Below, in pieces: positions 37,420 through 49,895 of a stretch of DNA of 64,000 bases. Location of the stretch: positions 1,767,001 to 1,831,000 of the forward strand of contig JAYKKI010000038.1 of the NCBI GenBank assembly GCA_039881145.1, given 5' to 3'. Below the pieces are notes generated by a model. That model saw only the letters and a program-made list of their open reading frames with translations. It made no database searches and was not told where the DNA came from. The position numbers were made by a program, and so were the translations under genes. The stretch is from Druceiella hillmani. Lineage: Eukaryota; Arthropoda; Insecta; Lepidoptera; Hepialidae. How positions within the stretch are numbered: position 1 is the stretch's first letter; each line of letters starts with the position of its first letter.

Positions 37420-40400
37420 CGTAAGTTGACAGTTCGAAGTAATACTTTCTTTTTTAAGTTTAACAGTCAAGCCTGATTGAAAAAAATAGGATATCCTAAT
37501 AAGTGTAAGTTTATTTTTTTTTTATAGAATCGTAACAGTTATCGCAAAATATTTTAACTAATTTGAAACGTCTATTATGTAGCAATAATAAACAATTTAA
37601 AAAAAATAAAAATCGAACTTAATTTGTAGCAGCGTAAACAAAAGATCCACCCAGAGATCAGATTGTAGCAAATTTAAAAATGTGTTCTATGTCTCGAAAA
37701 ATTAGAAATTTTTATTAAGGTAAAATTTTCTAATCGATCGAGATATGAATTATATTATCTTTTCTTTTACAATTTTAATAAAAAATTTTGTTCAAAACTG
37801 TGAACAAAATGCGATGAGTTTTTTTAAAGGTACTTAATTGCTGTATTGTGATAATTTCTTAGAAGTTGATTTTTTTAATTACTAAGAATTATCAAGACGT
37901 TGAAATTATGGATGGGGTTTGGTAAATGTGGTGAGTTCCGAAATATAGCACATGCAACTTTACGCCATATTATTTATTGCATATGATCACGCGTTGTCAC
38001 GTAGAAGTAAGAATCGAATGTTATCAAACAGTGGATATACAACGTTTGAACCGACCTGGCGTAATTGTTGCGGTAAGCAGATTCAGATGTAATGTTGGCT
38101 TTCAATCTTCTAACGGTGTGAGCATAAACTTCTTTTGGTTAATCTGCAATTTTTTTAATTCCTAACAAAACAGGTCGAGAGTAGAATGTCACCCTATCCT
38201 GTATCTTATATTAGGATTTTAGTTTGCTCGGCGTTTTACTGCGATTATTATAATTTTTTTTAAATGATGTCCAATTTTTGTGACTAATGTAATAGCTCAA
38301 GAGATGCCTCTTTAACAATATTTTAGCCAATTAAATGCAAAAGGCTCTATATTAGTTAAACACTTACTTCAAACCCCGCTGCTGGTTTAAACCAATTTTA
38401 GACAAATCCTCTTTACTATCGTTTTAAGTTACTTACTTTTATCCCTACTCTACAAGTATTTATGGCGCATTTTCAAACATGAATTAACAGAATATAATCG
38501 TTTAAACACAACGATAAAATGAACAGAACGGTCTGTTTATTTATAGTTTTTCATTCGAATATCTATTTGAAATTAAATACCGTTTGAGTTACGTTACTTT
38601 AACAATGGAACTGGTTTTAGAAAAATAACTCAAATATTCAACCTGATTAAATCAAAGCAGACAATTTGAACAGGGTGACAAATCAATAACAGAATTTGAA
38701 TGGAAATACCATGGCTTTAAAGCAATATGTTGGGTATTCGTATTTGGGATTCCGTGCTTAACCGAAGAAAGTAAATATCCTATAAACCGGTATAAAAAGT
38801 TTACCCAGATATGAAACCTAGAAGAAATGATTATACGTGGTTATATAAACTTTCCTCAAAAAATTTGACTATAAATTTTTTTAGGAAAATTTATCAACTG
38901 TGTAAAGAATATATTGAATGGAAAAAATAGGTATAGTATGACCTAAACTCACCTTAAACAAATCTCATTTGCGACAAATGTATACCTATAATATTGGAAT
39001 TCACCAAAAAAGGTAATTCTTAAGGTCCATATTATAAATAATGAAACATAGCGAAAGAAACTAGCCCATGATACATTATGGAGTCCAATTTTTGCTCACA
39101 AACTTCAGGGCAAAAAATATATCTTATGAACAGTACAGGGTATAATTTTTTTGTAAAAACTCGACATTCTATCACAAAAAGAGCGGGCCTTTGGTCAATC
39201 AAGATAGCAGGATAATCTGTCTTGTCGCTTAGAAAAATATAAATTTAAAAGCATTCAAACTCAAATATTTCATATAGCTACTTGGGATATTACATAATTA
39301 TCTACTTAATTTAATTTTTGTTACGGAATTAAAGGTTTAATTTAAATTTTTATAAGTGTAACTAACTTTAACTATATCATTTTATAATATTGATTCGATT
39401 GTTAACGTGTATTAAACATAGATCATAATAACTATACCGTCTCTTAGATTGGTATGTATAAGACGTTATTCATTCATCTGTGTATACCAGGGACATTTTT
39501 AATTATTATCTGTTAGGCCTAACATTAATAACGAATAAATTAAAAGTTATGGGTATGTCACTCTTCCGTAAGAAAATTCAGCAACGCATTGAACAGACAT
39601 TGGCGATCATCTTTAAAGAGTTCACGAAGTTTGAGTTCATGAAAGTACACCGTTAAGTGCTATTTTTGTGAAGCTCTTTTTTTATTGGGAAATATTGAAC
39701 ATTGATGGTACTTATATAAAGTACTAGGAATTATATAAAATAATATAAAAAGAAGTAAATAAGGGTTAGCTTATGAAAATAACGTAAAAATGTAATAATT
39801 AGTAGCAATTTTTTTTAGCTTTTTATTTTAATAAACAAATAGAAAATTACAAAAAAAGTATTCTATGCGTTTCTTGTATTTTTTTCAGAAATATATTGAA
39901 AATTTTCTAGTCGATATATTTATATTGTGATAAAAACAATAATAATAACATTGGTAAATAGTTTAATTAAAATACTATATACCATTAAAGAAAAAACATT
40001 TTAACCTAATTATTTTTTTACGGATTAATGTATGGGGAATCAAATTAGGAATTGAAACATTTTTTCCCATAGGTATATCAAATGGAAATTTAAGAGGTTT
40101 TTAAAGTGTAATCAAAAATGTTCAGTAATATTTCCTGGCACGGTACCTGCTTTGCAAGATGGGGGCCTCTAATGTGAATTTCAAAAAGCAATATGCAACA
40201 TTTGAAAATTGAGTGTCAAAAATCTTAAGAAATTCGAAATAACTTCTTCATTATAAATTTATTTCAATCAAATTAAATTAATATATTGAAGATATTCAAG
40301 CCACCAAGCCACTTTTCTCATATCTGTAAGAGATATAAACATATTCATATACATAGTGAATAATAATATCAATATTTGTAAATATTTTGATTAAAATATT

Positions 40401-40429
40401 AAATCCCTTAAATGTTCAAATCTATTAGT
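37420..40429. other. AT-rich stretch, nothing recognised
   Basis: A somewhat balanced frame at 37977-38165 ends without a motif. GCGGTAAGCAG near 38070 would be a fair splice donor, but no partner exon is evident. Confidence 0.35.
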
Positions 40430-40470
40430 TTGAACATAATGTGTGCGGAACCTTTGTAGTGCGAGTTTTG
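40430..40470 (+). repeat. Lepidopteran-type repeat tail (GGAACC..GTGCGAG)
   Basis: ATGTGTGCGGAACCTTTGTA followed by GTGCGAG resembles the 'TACGGAACCCT..GTGCGCGAGT' block found at the end of a very common moth and butterfly repeat (from memory). A second diverged copy lies at 57695-57730. Confidence 0.35.
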
Positions 40471-40504
40471 TTAGTACTTAACACGTTTAATTATAATAAT
40501 ATTG

Positions 40505-40830
40505 TAGATTTTAATGCTAAATAATTAATTACCCCAACCCGCCAGACCCACTCGACTACAAGTCATGGGGTCCTATAATGTCCTATGTCCTTTCCTGAGA
40601 TTAACGCAACTCCGCAAATCCTGTGATTAACGCAACACGCCAAAGCCGACTTTGGCGTGTTGCGTTAATCACAGGCTTTCAGCCTGTGGCGTCACACGAC
40701 GGAGTCTCGGGTTCTATTCCCGGCCGCTGATCGTCAAGGACATAGGTCATTATAGGATCTCGTGACTTGTAGTCGAGCGGGTCTGGCAGGTTGGGGTAAT
40801 CAATTATTTAGCAATAAAATGACATTTGCT
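40505..40830. mobile_element. SINE-like foldback: two inverted 3' halves
   Basis: Outer arms of about 78 bp (40515-40592 and 40734-40813) are diverged reverse complements containing CCAACCCGCCAGACCCACTC and TGTAGTCGAGCGGGTCTGGC. The centre holds a perfect 26-bp stem (40620-40645 with 40650-40675, loop CCGA) around GATTAACGCAACACGCC. After it GGGTTCTATTCCC (40709-40721) matches the RNA polymerase III B-box pattern GGTTCnAnTCC except for T in place of G/A before A. This suggests a tRNA-derived SINE body, with the weak A-box candidate GTGGCGTCACACGACGG upstream. It looks like two insertions in opposite orientation, or a foldback derivative. The family is not named. Confidence 0.6.
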
Positions 40831-41940
40831 CCGACATGTGTGTTTTTATTTCTTAGTAATTATAATGATTCTCACCTAATATAATTGTATTTAATTTAAT
40901 ATTGTAGATGTAAAGTTAATTATATGATGAACAGAAATTTTCGTGAATTACTTTTTTTATATATCTGAAAAGTATGACACTATGGTAATAAAAATAATGT
41001 CACTGAAAGACTTGTACAAGACAACAATATGGCCACTATTTTATTAAAGTATTGGAAATAAATCATATATTATTATCATTACGTAATTTTTTTTGGTGCT
41101 TCCTGAAGCAGGAAAAACATTTTTGTACTCATTTTAATTCTCACATTAGTCTAATCAAGTTTCGGTTCCTTAATGTGTTAAAGTATTTGCATCATAAATT
41201 ACTAACGATTCATTTTTAAATCTAAAGGATACCAGTTGTTTCCTCTGATTGCTCGATTTGTTCGTACTGATTAAGAGAGGTCAGAAAAATATATAAAACG
41301 ATCAAACACAATTACAAGAAATATCAGAATATAAGCGATTGAATTACATTACTTCATTTAAACACAAATGAATAAACTTAAACAAATATGTTTGAATAAA
41401 TATGCGAGAGGATGTGCAACACAGCCTTCCACGGCCAATAAAACATTCAAAGGTATTTTTTTTTTATTATTTTTTTTTTTTAATTAAGGCGTTAGTACAA
41501 ATAAGAAAATTAATTGTTTATTTATAAATTTTTAATTTTGAAAGTTTATTTAACATTTCTTATATTTCATTATTTCATATTAATTCCTTTAAAAATATTC
41601 TTTGAACGCACGAAGTTTCAACTGATTGTTCTTCTTATTCAATGACATACTTTAAAATTGTTTTTTTTAACAATTGTAGAACATGCTCCATTGAATAAAA
41701 AGTAAAGCGATTCTGTGGCCTCATTTCTTAAATTATACATACATGTTTTCGGGAACATACTTAACTTCTATTGAAGCGAGTTCATGATATTCTGAAGCAA
41801 TAAATTGTGCAAATTAATATTCTGTATTTTAAAGTACTTAGATTTAAAACCGATCATTCATTTATTTATGAAATAATTTAAATCCCAAACCATCGTCCTT
41901 CTTTTAGGAATTTTTTTAGGACGCCAAACAACAAGTATTT
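40831..41940. other. AT-rich stretch, nothing recognised
   Basis: Poly-T tract near 41455-41480. No coding or repeat family seen. Confidence 0.35.
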
Positions 41941-41985
41941 ACAAAAGCAAAGTGTAAACAACAAGTGTTTACACTTTGCTTTTGT
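41941..41985. repeat. Perfect 20-bp hairpin, 5-nt loop
   Basis: ACAAAAGCAAAGTGTAAACA pairs exactly with its reverse complement at 41966-41985 around ACAAG. Just before it, ACAACAAGTATTT at 41929-41941 repeats the loop and the start of the right arm. It is too short for a normal animal microRNA precursor. A foldback footprint or palindromic insertion is more likely. Confidence 0.8.
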
Positions 41986-42884
41986 AGTAGATTCGAAATA
42001 GTTATAAAAATAAATTAATGTCAAATGTAAAAAAATAAGAAACCCCTAAAGCGGCCAGGGTTGACCGGTTACTTCCGATTCGCGTATTTTAAGATCTCTG
42101 CGATGAAAATTCATTTCGCTCACACGCAAACATGCACGCAATTTCGCACGCGAATGATCTCGCACACACACATGAAAATATATTTTTACCTTCGTGCTTT
42201 TTTCTGTTCTATTAGTGCTTTAAACCCAATTTCTATTACACATTTAACTTTCATTCTTATCATAATAATTTCTTTACTTTTATTGTCGCTCGAAAGTAAA
42301 AAGAAAAATAATTTTGCTCGTAAGCATTTTGAGGAAAATGAAGTTAAAACGACCTTAGTTTCGCTATTGTTATGCTACGATTATTTCAGCAACTTACTTA
42401 ATGGCTCCGTGGAGAAAAGACAAACAAAGATAGAAGTTTAAATGTTTAACATTTGTATTAACACATAAATTCACTGTTGTTAAAGAGAAGTAACTATTTA
42501 CTCAAGTTTCTTTAATTTATTCCAAATAGATCGTAATCTCTAGAAAAGTTTATTTTACTTCGGTATATATTCGAGTTGCATTAATTTTTCTGTCAAAAAT
42601 TTATATAAACCTTGAGATATATTATATGGATTAAATTTGATCACATTAAGATAATGTTAATCAACAGCATTTCATTGTAATGGAGGATGAAATACGCAAT
42701 GTTGCGTATTAACCAGTTTTACGTTATTTAAATATCAAATAGCGCTGCAATCAAACACTTTGATTTCTGTTAGATAAGCCTCCGAATTTATATTTTAATT
42801 AGTTCTTTATTCATATTCATTGTTCTTAAGAATAAATTTGATAATTACTTGAGGCAACTTTATTCTTGTGGCAACGTCATCTAT
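41986..42884. other. AT-rich stretch with one short open frame
   Basis: The frame at 42061-42441 (126 codons, plus) begins in a CA-rich, GC-richer patch (CACACGCAAACATGCACGCA). It has no recognisable motif and its start lacks an ATG at the first codon. I do not call it a gene. Confidence 0.3.
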
Positions 42885-42915
42885 CCGTTCATCCGTCCGC
42901 CAGACGGTCAAAGTT
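42885..42915 (+). repeat. TCCGTTCATCCGTCCGCC block of a dispersed repeat
   Basis: A TCCGTCC-rich patch shared in kind with 32375-32388 and 62848-62862. Such blocks are characteristic of an abundant lepidopteran dispersed repeat. The flanks are too decayed to define the element. Confidence 0.3.
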
Positions 42916-44699
42916 TTCTAACTATTACAGAAAATTAGGTAGAAATTCGTAATTTACCTATAATATGTGGCTTTTTCCACTCAAACTAAAATACTAATTA
43001 AAGTGATTTGAATTTCAATTGTATGTAGCTCCTAAACTAATTAAATGGGCTGAAGTTTTTTTCTGCCTAAATATGTGGAATAGAGTTAAAAATATCTCAC
43101 GGTTTTAATTTTTGTTCACTGAAAAAAAAAGCAAAGTCGTCATTCTCAGACCCAATTTGGTAGTATGTTTGTCTGAAAAATGCAAAAGGAAACTATAATC
43201 CAGACCTAATATCTCAGGTTGTCAAAATATGTTGGTCGCTGGGGCTGTCGGAAACAGCCACGCAAAATTCGTAAACAGAGGAGGAAACTACCTGATTATA
43301 AACATTATACTGAAATGTGATCATTACATTATTAAAACTCCAACCTGGATACATACTAAAATTGAATTTAATTCTACATACATATCCGGTATGTTGAGGA
43401 AACAGCTTTCAAATATTTTGTGGCACGTAACGGTAACCCGTCTGAAATGCTGTAATACTAACCGATAAAGATCATATTATTCGGGTGATTAAAGAGCTAC
43501 ATGATTAGTTGAACTAAGAGTATGAGATGCTTGATGTAGGCAATGAGATACAAAGCATGCTGGCTAAAGAAATTTTCACTTATACATCATACTGCTTCCT
43601 GTCAACTTATTTCATTGATACTATAGAACAAAAAAAACTTCGCACTCTTTGATACAATGAATAGATTTTCTAACTTTTAAAAAGATATTTATATACATTT
43701 TATAATCCCTTAAGCATTTATGAATTTAAAATTTAATGTGCAATTACATTAGGGAAAGTATATTATAATTGGTTGGTGGAAATTATAATAACCTTATATT
43801 TCAATTATAAATATTTCATACGTGTAATCTATTACAGAAGAATGCGATAGGTAATCAAGCTGACGTTGCTGGATAACTCGTCTGGTCTCGAAATATCCCA
43901 AGGGTTACATAATTATTGTCTTATAAAAAACACCTGCCACCAAATCATAGTTAATATAGCCGTTGAACACATTTGATTGTAATAATATTTTGAGTATCCC
44001 GCTGGAATATGAGGAGCGGACGATCCGTCCTATTGGCCGTCCTATCTCTCAAAATAGCAGCACCCCTATGGGATAACAATATATTCTATCAGCTTGAACG
44101 TGGCGCTATATGTTGTAAATATTCACAGTGAAAGGTGACGTAAAAATGGGAGTTTCATTTTAGAGTTTGCTTTATCGACAGATGATTAAGGTTGAAGAAT
44201 AGAACATAAAGTGCGGAAAAAAGTTTTTAACTTACATTTCACTATAATAAATGGATAAATAGGCATGCATAATATCGATAAAGAATGTTTCTAAATTATT
44301 GCAAAGTGGAACTTAGGATATAAATGCATTACATAGATTGTAAATGGTATTTTCAGCAACTGCAAAAGCATTTGAATAGCAACTGTTCTTCTGAATAATT
44401 GCAACAAGCCCCTGACAGATTACAAGCTCGATATCAATCATTTAAATTTACGAGTAAATACATAGTTTTTGACGTTTATCAGAAGGACATAATATCGATA
44501 TCATTCGATGTAATTTTCAGAAAAGAGATTTTTTTAAAATTGCGCCACAAAATTCTGTCATAAAATTACCTCTACATAATTAAGTTGTATAAATAAAAAT
44601 GTGATTTTTGAAGTCGTATTAAGCAATTACTTGAAGATAACAGATATTTAATACCTGTCTTCTGAAACGTCATATAATTTTGCTTTACATTGTGTAATT
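42916..44699. other. AT-rich stretch, nothing recognised
   Basis: The frame at 43229-43468 shows no motif. The patch at 43985-44070 is slightly GC-richer (GAGGAGCGGACGATCCGTCC) without coding signal. Confidence 0.35.
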
Positions 44700-45446
44700 T
44701 TAGGTTGCATTATAAGATGGCGCCACTGAACTTCATACACGTCAAACTACGAATTGTTCACGTAGAGTACCTAGAGAACACGAATCTGGATCGGGACATG
44801 GGCAGAGGGGGCGCGACGGATTAATAGCCGTTACAAAATTCGTAACCTTTCACCTATGCGAGTACGTACGCGCTCGGTGGTACCAGAAGTTATATTTCTA
44901 CTATAGGAGAATGGGCCGCGGGACGGTGGATAGCCGTTGGAGGTACGCGGGGACGCGGAACGAGGTGCGTATGCCTAATGGCTTAGGAGTTATCCGTTTT
45001 CGTTATAGAGTGACCGGGCACCCCGCGGGCAGATACCCTTGTGGGCTGGTTGCGGGACTCGATGTGGCGGTGCCATCGGCTCACTCCAGTGACGTAACGA
45101 TGACGTTGGGCTCGAGCCCCGCGTCCACCGACAAAACGACATCGGTATGCAATATGACTTATCTACCCGGTCATATGACGATAAATGGTAAGAGATACGC
45201 ATTTTATTTTCATTCCAGAGCCAAGTGCTCACTGGTAAAAAAAATTATTGCAAGCAAATTAACTGGCAAACCAATACATGACTTATTGTACAATTATAAC
45301 TGGCATTGGTCAATATAGTGTTCGCACCGCACAAGGTCGTTCTGTGGACTGTTCAAAACGAATATTGTTTAGAGAAGCTATTTCATGCAATGGTAGACCG
45401 TTGTTTGAACAATTATATTATGATTGGATGCAAGATTTTAGGTAAA
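44700..45446 (+). other. GC-rich island with coding-like segments, unidentified
   Basis: The composition changes sharply to GC-rich at 44700-45130 (GGGCCGCGGGACGGTGGATA, CGGGCACCCCGCGGGCAGAT). An open frame from ATG 44911 to a TAG at 45318 encodes 135 residues, including TGHPAGRYPCGLVAGLDVAV. Its last third has a different, AT-rich codon use, so it may join unrelated pieces. Splice-like signals lie inside: GAGGTGCGT near 44963, ATGGTAAGA at 45187, a TTATTTTCATTCCAG acceptor near 45220, and AGGTAAAG near 45441. The first part resembles, as a vague recollection, peptides translated from abundant insect repeats. A gene start with a CpG-rich exon is the alternative. No function is claimed. Confidence 0.4.
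45226..45445 (+). repeat. Two related peptide-coding blocks in different frames
   Basis: Block 1 (about 45226-45306) encodes CSLVKKIIAS..GKPIHDLLYNYNW. Block 2 (about 45350-45445) encodes CSKRILFREAISCNGRPLFE, then QLYYDW, in the next frame. Aligned, they share C-S, K-R/K-I, G-K/R-P-I/L and L-Y followed by an aromatic-rich end. The nucleotide similarity is only moderate. This looks like an old internal duplication in a protein, seen now across a frameshift or a lost intron. The host protein is not identified. Confidence 0.35.
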
Positions 45447-48400
45447 GGTCTCAGTTTAAAATAACAATAGACATATTGTTTTATCTCGGAGTAATAATCC
45501 CGCATTATGTTATTATAATGCAGTTTGTTCTATCAAAATTATAAAATCAAACCATTAATTTTATACATCTTGCTATGACTCTAATTTATGTAATATTGAT
45601 GATTGTTGGTAGGAGGTAGATCGTACTAAGACTTTAAATAACTTAACTGATGATTATATACGGTTGAACGAATGAATCAGAAATGAATGTTAGTAATGTA
45701 ATTTTAAGAAGAAATTTAAACCTTTATATCCTAAAATACTCCATGCCGCGAATGGTATGGTACAGGTTTTTTCTTTACATTCAAGGTCATTTATTTTATC
45801 GTTGTACCCACCCTCAGATTGTAATTTCATTTCATTAATTTGATGTGAATTGGCGAGCATGCGAACTAATCTTTTTTCGTAATTTTGATTAGTACTACCA
45901 TCCGTTGTTTAATACCAAAATTATCTCCACGTAGCTCGATTTAATTTTTTCAGTTACAGTTGGAGTAGGATTACAGTTAGAGTCACGAATGTATTGTTAC
46001 TTGGTACAATCGGCATAGGACAAAAACTGAAGCGATTTGAAACATTTAGGAAAATGATTCACCATACAAGCTTCCTCATGGTGTTTTCATTTTCCAACAA
46101 ATAATTAGAACTTTACGTCGACAGATACATGCTATATAATACAGAACATAATATATAATACAGATTTTAATAATTTGATAATAATATCACCTTCAAAATA
46201 TTTCATGCAAAAACTAGATATTTCAGAAATACTAAAATAAAATAAATCGTCTACTATAATTGATATTTATTATATGTATTTAACAAGCCTCATCAGTATT
46301 TAAATTACTCTGTGGAATAATGAGGCTCGAGATTGTTATATTTAATTAGATAATGTCACCCACGCTAAAAATTCAAGAGAAGCGAGTTATATTTTATGAC
46401 TAATTTTGTTGTTGTTTATCTGTAATTGCTTTTTCGTTTCGCAGTATTGTTTATAAAATATTAAAAATTAGAACAGCTTTACTAAAAATAGTTCGCTTGC
46501 TGAGAAACTTTTCAATTAGAACAAAAACGAATATGCGGTAAATTTATTCGCGATTTATGTTTTTATAGAATTCGAAACATCCCTAGAACATTGCAATATG
46601 GACTTACTGATCCAGAGATAATAAATTTTTATGATATAATTATGTGTTTAAATAGTCAACATTTATAGTATTGTGAAGCTTCAAAAAATGTCATCATTAT
46701 TAATGCAATAATTTCAACTAAAAAACTCTTAGAATCAATTAATTCCGTTGTATGCAGAAAAAAAGAAATTTCAAAATAAAATTTTTTATTAAATGTATAA
46801 ACCATAGACTTAACAAATAAACGAAAAAAGCATGCCAGTGAGCACATATTCCTTTTGACGAAGAAGACGAAGAGTGGAAATGAAATGAAAATACGAAAAT
46901 AAAGACATTTCATATGTAAATGCAATGTATGTACTTTTTCACACTTATTTTCCGCTAAATCATTATTTAACAAGACTTTGCCAAAGACTTTATATTAGCA
47001 ATTCTAACCCATATCTACAGGCAAAATAATAATAGGCAAGAATATAAATTCTACTACTTACTAAATGTTATTGGAATAAATAATTTATCCAAAATATACC
47101 ATAGCCCTCTTAAAAGTGATCCTTTCTTAATCATTTTTGGATTAGCAAACTAAATTAAGATTATTTTATGTGTCCTAGTTAAAAATAAAATATTGTGATG
47201 CACTTATGATTAGTGTGGTTAATTACATGTACGATAAGGCCAGTCATATATTTTACAAATAGTGTCGTCCGGTGAGCATGACTTCTAGGCATGGAAAAAT
47301 AATAAATGTGATTCTGTTTATTTATTATTTAGCTTTTATTAGTTTTCTGTAGTTTATAGTCACTATCTCCTTAATGAGGCAAAAAGTATTTCCACATGAA
47401 TTATTATATACGTGATTTTATATCCTTAAACCAGACTCGTCAATGTCAAAAAGTTATGATTCAAACCCGTTAAGCACCACGAGGCTTATTGAAATCATTC
47501 TAATCAAACACTTCTGAAGTATCACCCATGAAGAACCGAAACTATCATTACCAGAAAATAAAGACAGAAAAATATATCTTTCAGAAACAAGAAAAATTTA
47601 TTTACTCCAAACTTTGTACGGGATAATGACAATACAAAGTTTCAATGACGCAAGCAAACTGCGACGATGAAAGGTCAAATTAGTTTTCTAGTGACTAGAA
47701 AACGTGGTAAATTTTGTAGGAATTAGAGATTTTCCTTTTTTTGGGCTAGATATAGTTTTAGTTATTAAATGATTTCATAGTATTATTTATTAAACATTGA
47801 CACTCATCACCCAGCATACGCAATAGGTTGAAGGGCTTTTGTAGTTTTTTCTTGTATAAGACATACGAAAAATAATGATAAATTTGCATAGTTATGGCTA
47901 CTTTCATTGAAAAAATTCATTGTTTGCTTTCATAGAAAAAAATCCATTTTTCCAAATAAAGGAAAATTATTCAAATCGTGAAAGTAATAACGACAAAATT
48001 GACGAGTGATATACTTGACATGATATCATGCAAGGATCTTAGGTAAACGGACCACATAAACGATCCTGCGTACGAAGGAGACGTTTATGTTTTTAAATCA
48101 TGTAATCACACACATTACCCAATTAACTCATGTGGATAATTTATTCATAATGATGTTACTTTCCAATTATTTTTTTTAGGGTTATGGTTAAAGTTTATTC
48201 AGTTTAAAATGTATAATATTTAGTGCGCGTAAATTTAAAAAAAACAGACACCGAACATTTACGTGTCACTGTTCAATACTTCTTTATTGATATATTTTAT
48301 GTTTAGCTGCAAAAATGTGAAGATATTAACTTAATACAAAAAAATCATTTTTTTATATTAAATAAAATCATCGGTATTGATTAAATGTAGTAAATTACCC

Positions 48401-49161
48401 CAAAAACCCCAACACCCCATATCATATATTAAGACATGCAAAATGCTGCTACGAAACTTATATCCCCGTATGCAATATTTCTGTGTCTTTATAACATGTT
48501 CCTATATGTGTATACAAATCACTACTAATTCTTCGGCTTTTTAATATCAAAAGGTTTACTTTTTTTGGAAGATTTAATTTATTTCAAACATTCTTTAATA
48601 AAGTTCTAATAAGAATACTGAAAGTTAGTAGCGAAATATTTGTTTCTTTCGTTTTAACTAAGATACGAATCTTTAAGACTATTCGTACCGGTAACGGTTA
48701 TAAGAAAAAAGTTACCAAAAGGACAATAATAACAATAAATCGTACGAAGTGTCTAACAATTCCAGTGTATGAGTTACTTCCATCGCTAAAGGAATGGTGC
48801 TGTATAGCTTTTTTATTCTTATGTCATTAAGATTATTCATTTATATTCTGTTCCAACACTTGTATTATTTTTTTATAATGATATATGATTTGGCTTATTG
48901 TATTATAATTCATATGTATTAAAAAATACAAATTTTTTTAAAGTACTCAATAAATTTGCACTGGCATATTTACACATGTAATTGAAATTAAAGTGTATCA
49001 TGCAATCTACTTATTGGTAACCTGGACATATAATTATTATTTCAATTTTACCGTCCATTGAAATGACATTACTTTTTTATTTTTTAGAAATATAAGTCTC
49101 ACAATACGGTCTATCGATCGTTTTAATTTATGAAAAAATTGTACCGATAATGTATATTTGT
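45447..49161. other. AT-rich stretch, nothing recognised
   Basis: The frame at 46656-46973 (minus) has no motif. No repeat array or long hairpin noticed. Confidence 0.35.
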
Positions 49162-49349
<188 letters not shown>

Positions 49350-49539
49350 CCGTTAATAATAATAATACTAGATTATAGATAGAGAGAGGACTAGACTTGT
49401 GTAGTGGAAAACAACTGGGATTTTTGTCGATACTGTGCCTCTCGTAAATTGGCGTTGAATATAGCGTTTTATCGCAGCATAAGACCTTCAATTTAGCTGG
49501 ATGCTTACATACCTTGAATTTATTATAAAAAATAAGAAA
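49350..49539. other. Mixed short spacer
   Basis: GAGAGAGAGG run near 49380. No gene. Confidence 0.35.
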
Positions 49540-49895
49540 TTCCATCCCACTAATATTATAAATGTGAAAGTTTGAATATTGTTTTTTTTGTTTGGATGTT
49601 CGCTTTTCAATCAAGCGATTGGATCTGTATGAGCTGCTGGTCTGCCTGGATCTACACGAAATTTCTTATACAGGTAGGCAACCTACAATAGGACAGAGGT
49701 TACTATAAAAAATCAACCTACAAAATGGAGATGAAAGTTTAAAGTTTGTACGTTTGTTTATTTGAATATTTGTCTGTAAATCACGCAAAAATATTACTTG
49801 GCTTTGCACGAAATTTTACCTAGAAATATATTATTACCTGGTTTAGACCAAAGGGTGCTTTTTAACCCGGACGACGCGGACGAAGTTGCAACAAG
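49540..49895 (+). mobile_element. Lep1/Helitron-like non-autonomous element
   Basis: Begins ATTCCATCCCACTAATATTA then TAAATGTGAAAGTTTG. It carries GTTTGGATGTTCG and TCAATCAAGCGATTGGATCT, a diverged GGCAACCTACAATAGGACAG block, and closes with TTTTTAACCCGGACGACGCG then GACGAAGTTGC. This order matches, from memory, a very abundant lepidopteran non-autonomous repeat usually classed with Helitrons: TC at the 5' end, and a 3' end that in intact copies runs on to CTAGT. Here the last bases after GAAGTTGCAAC are not the expected hairpin and CTAGT. It is one of the best clues to the host order. A second CACGAAATTT block at 49807 suggests internal duplication. Confidence 0.65.

Noticed and set aside
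40681..40740. Functional tRNA gene
   Set aside because: A B-box-like string is present, but no cloverleaf can be built. The region is part of an inverted repeat.
41941..41985. MicroRNA precursor
   Set aside because: A 20-bp perfect stem with a 5-nt loop is shorter than animal precursors, and the flank suggests local template switching.
42061..42441. 126-codon open frame
   Set aside because: No recognisable motif. It crosses a CA-rich patch and then AT-rich background, and its first codon is TTG. Length alone is not enough.
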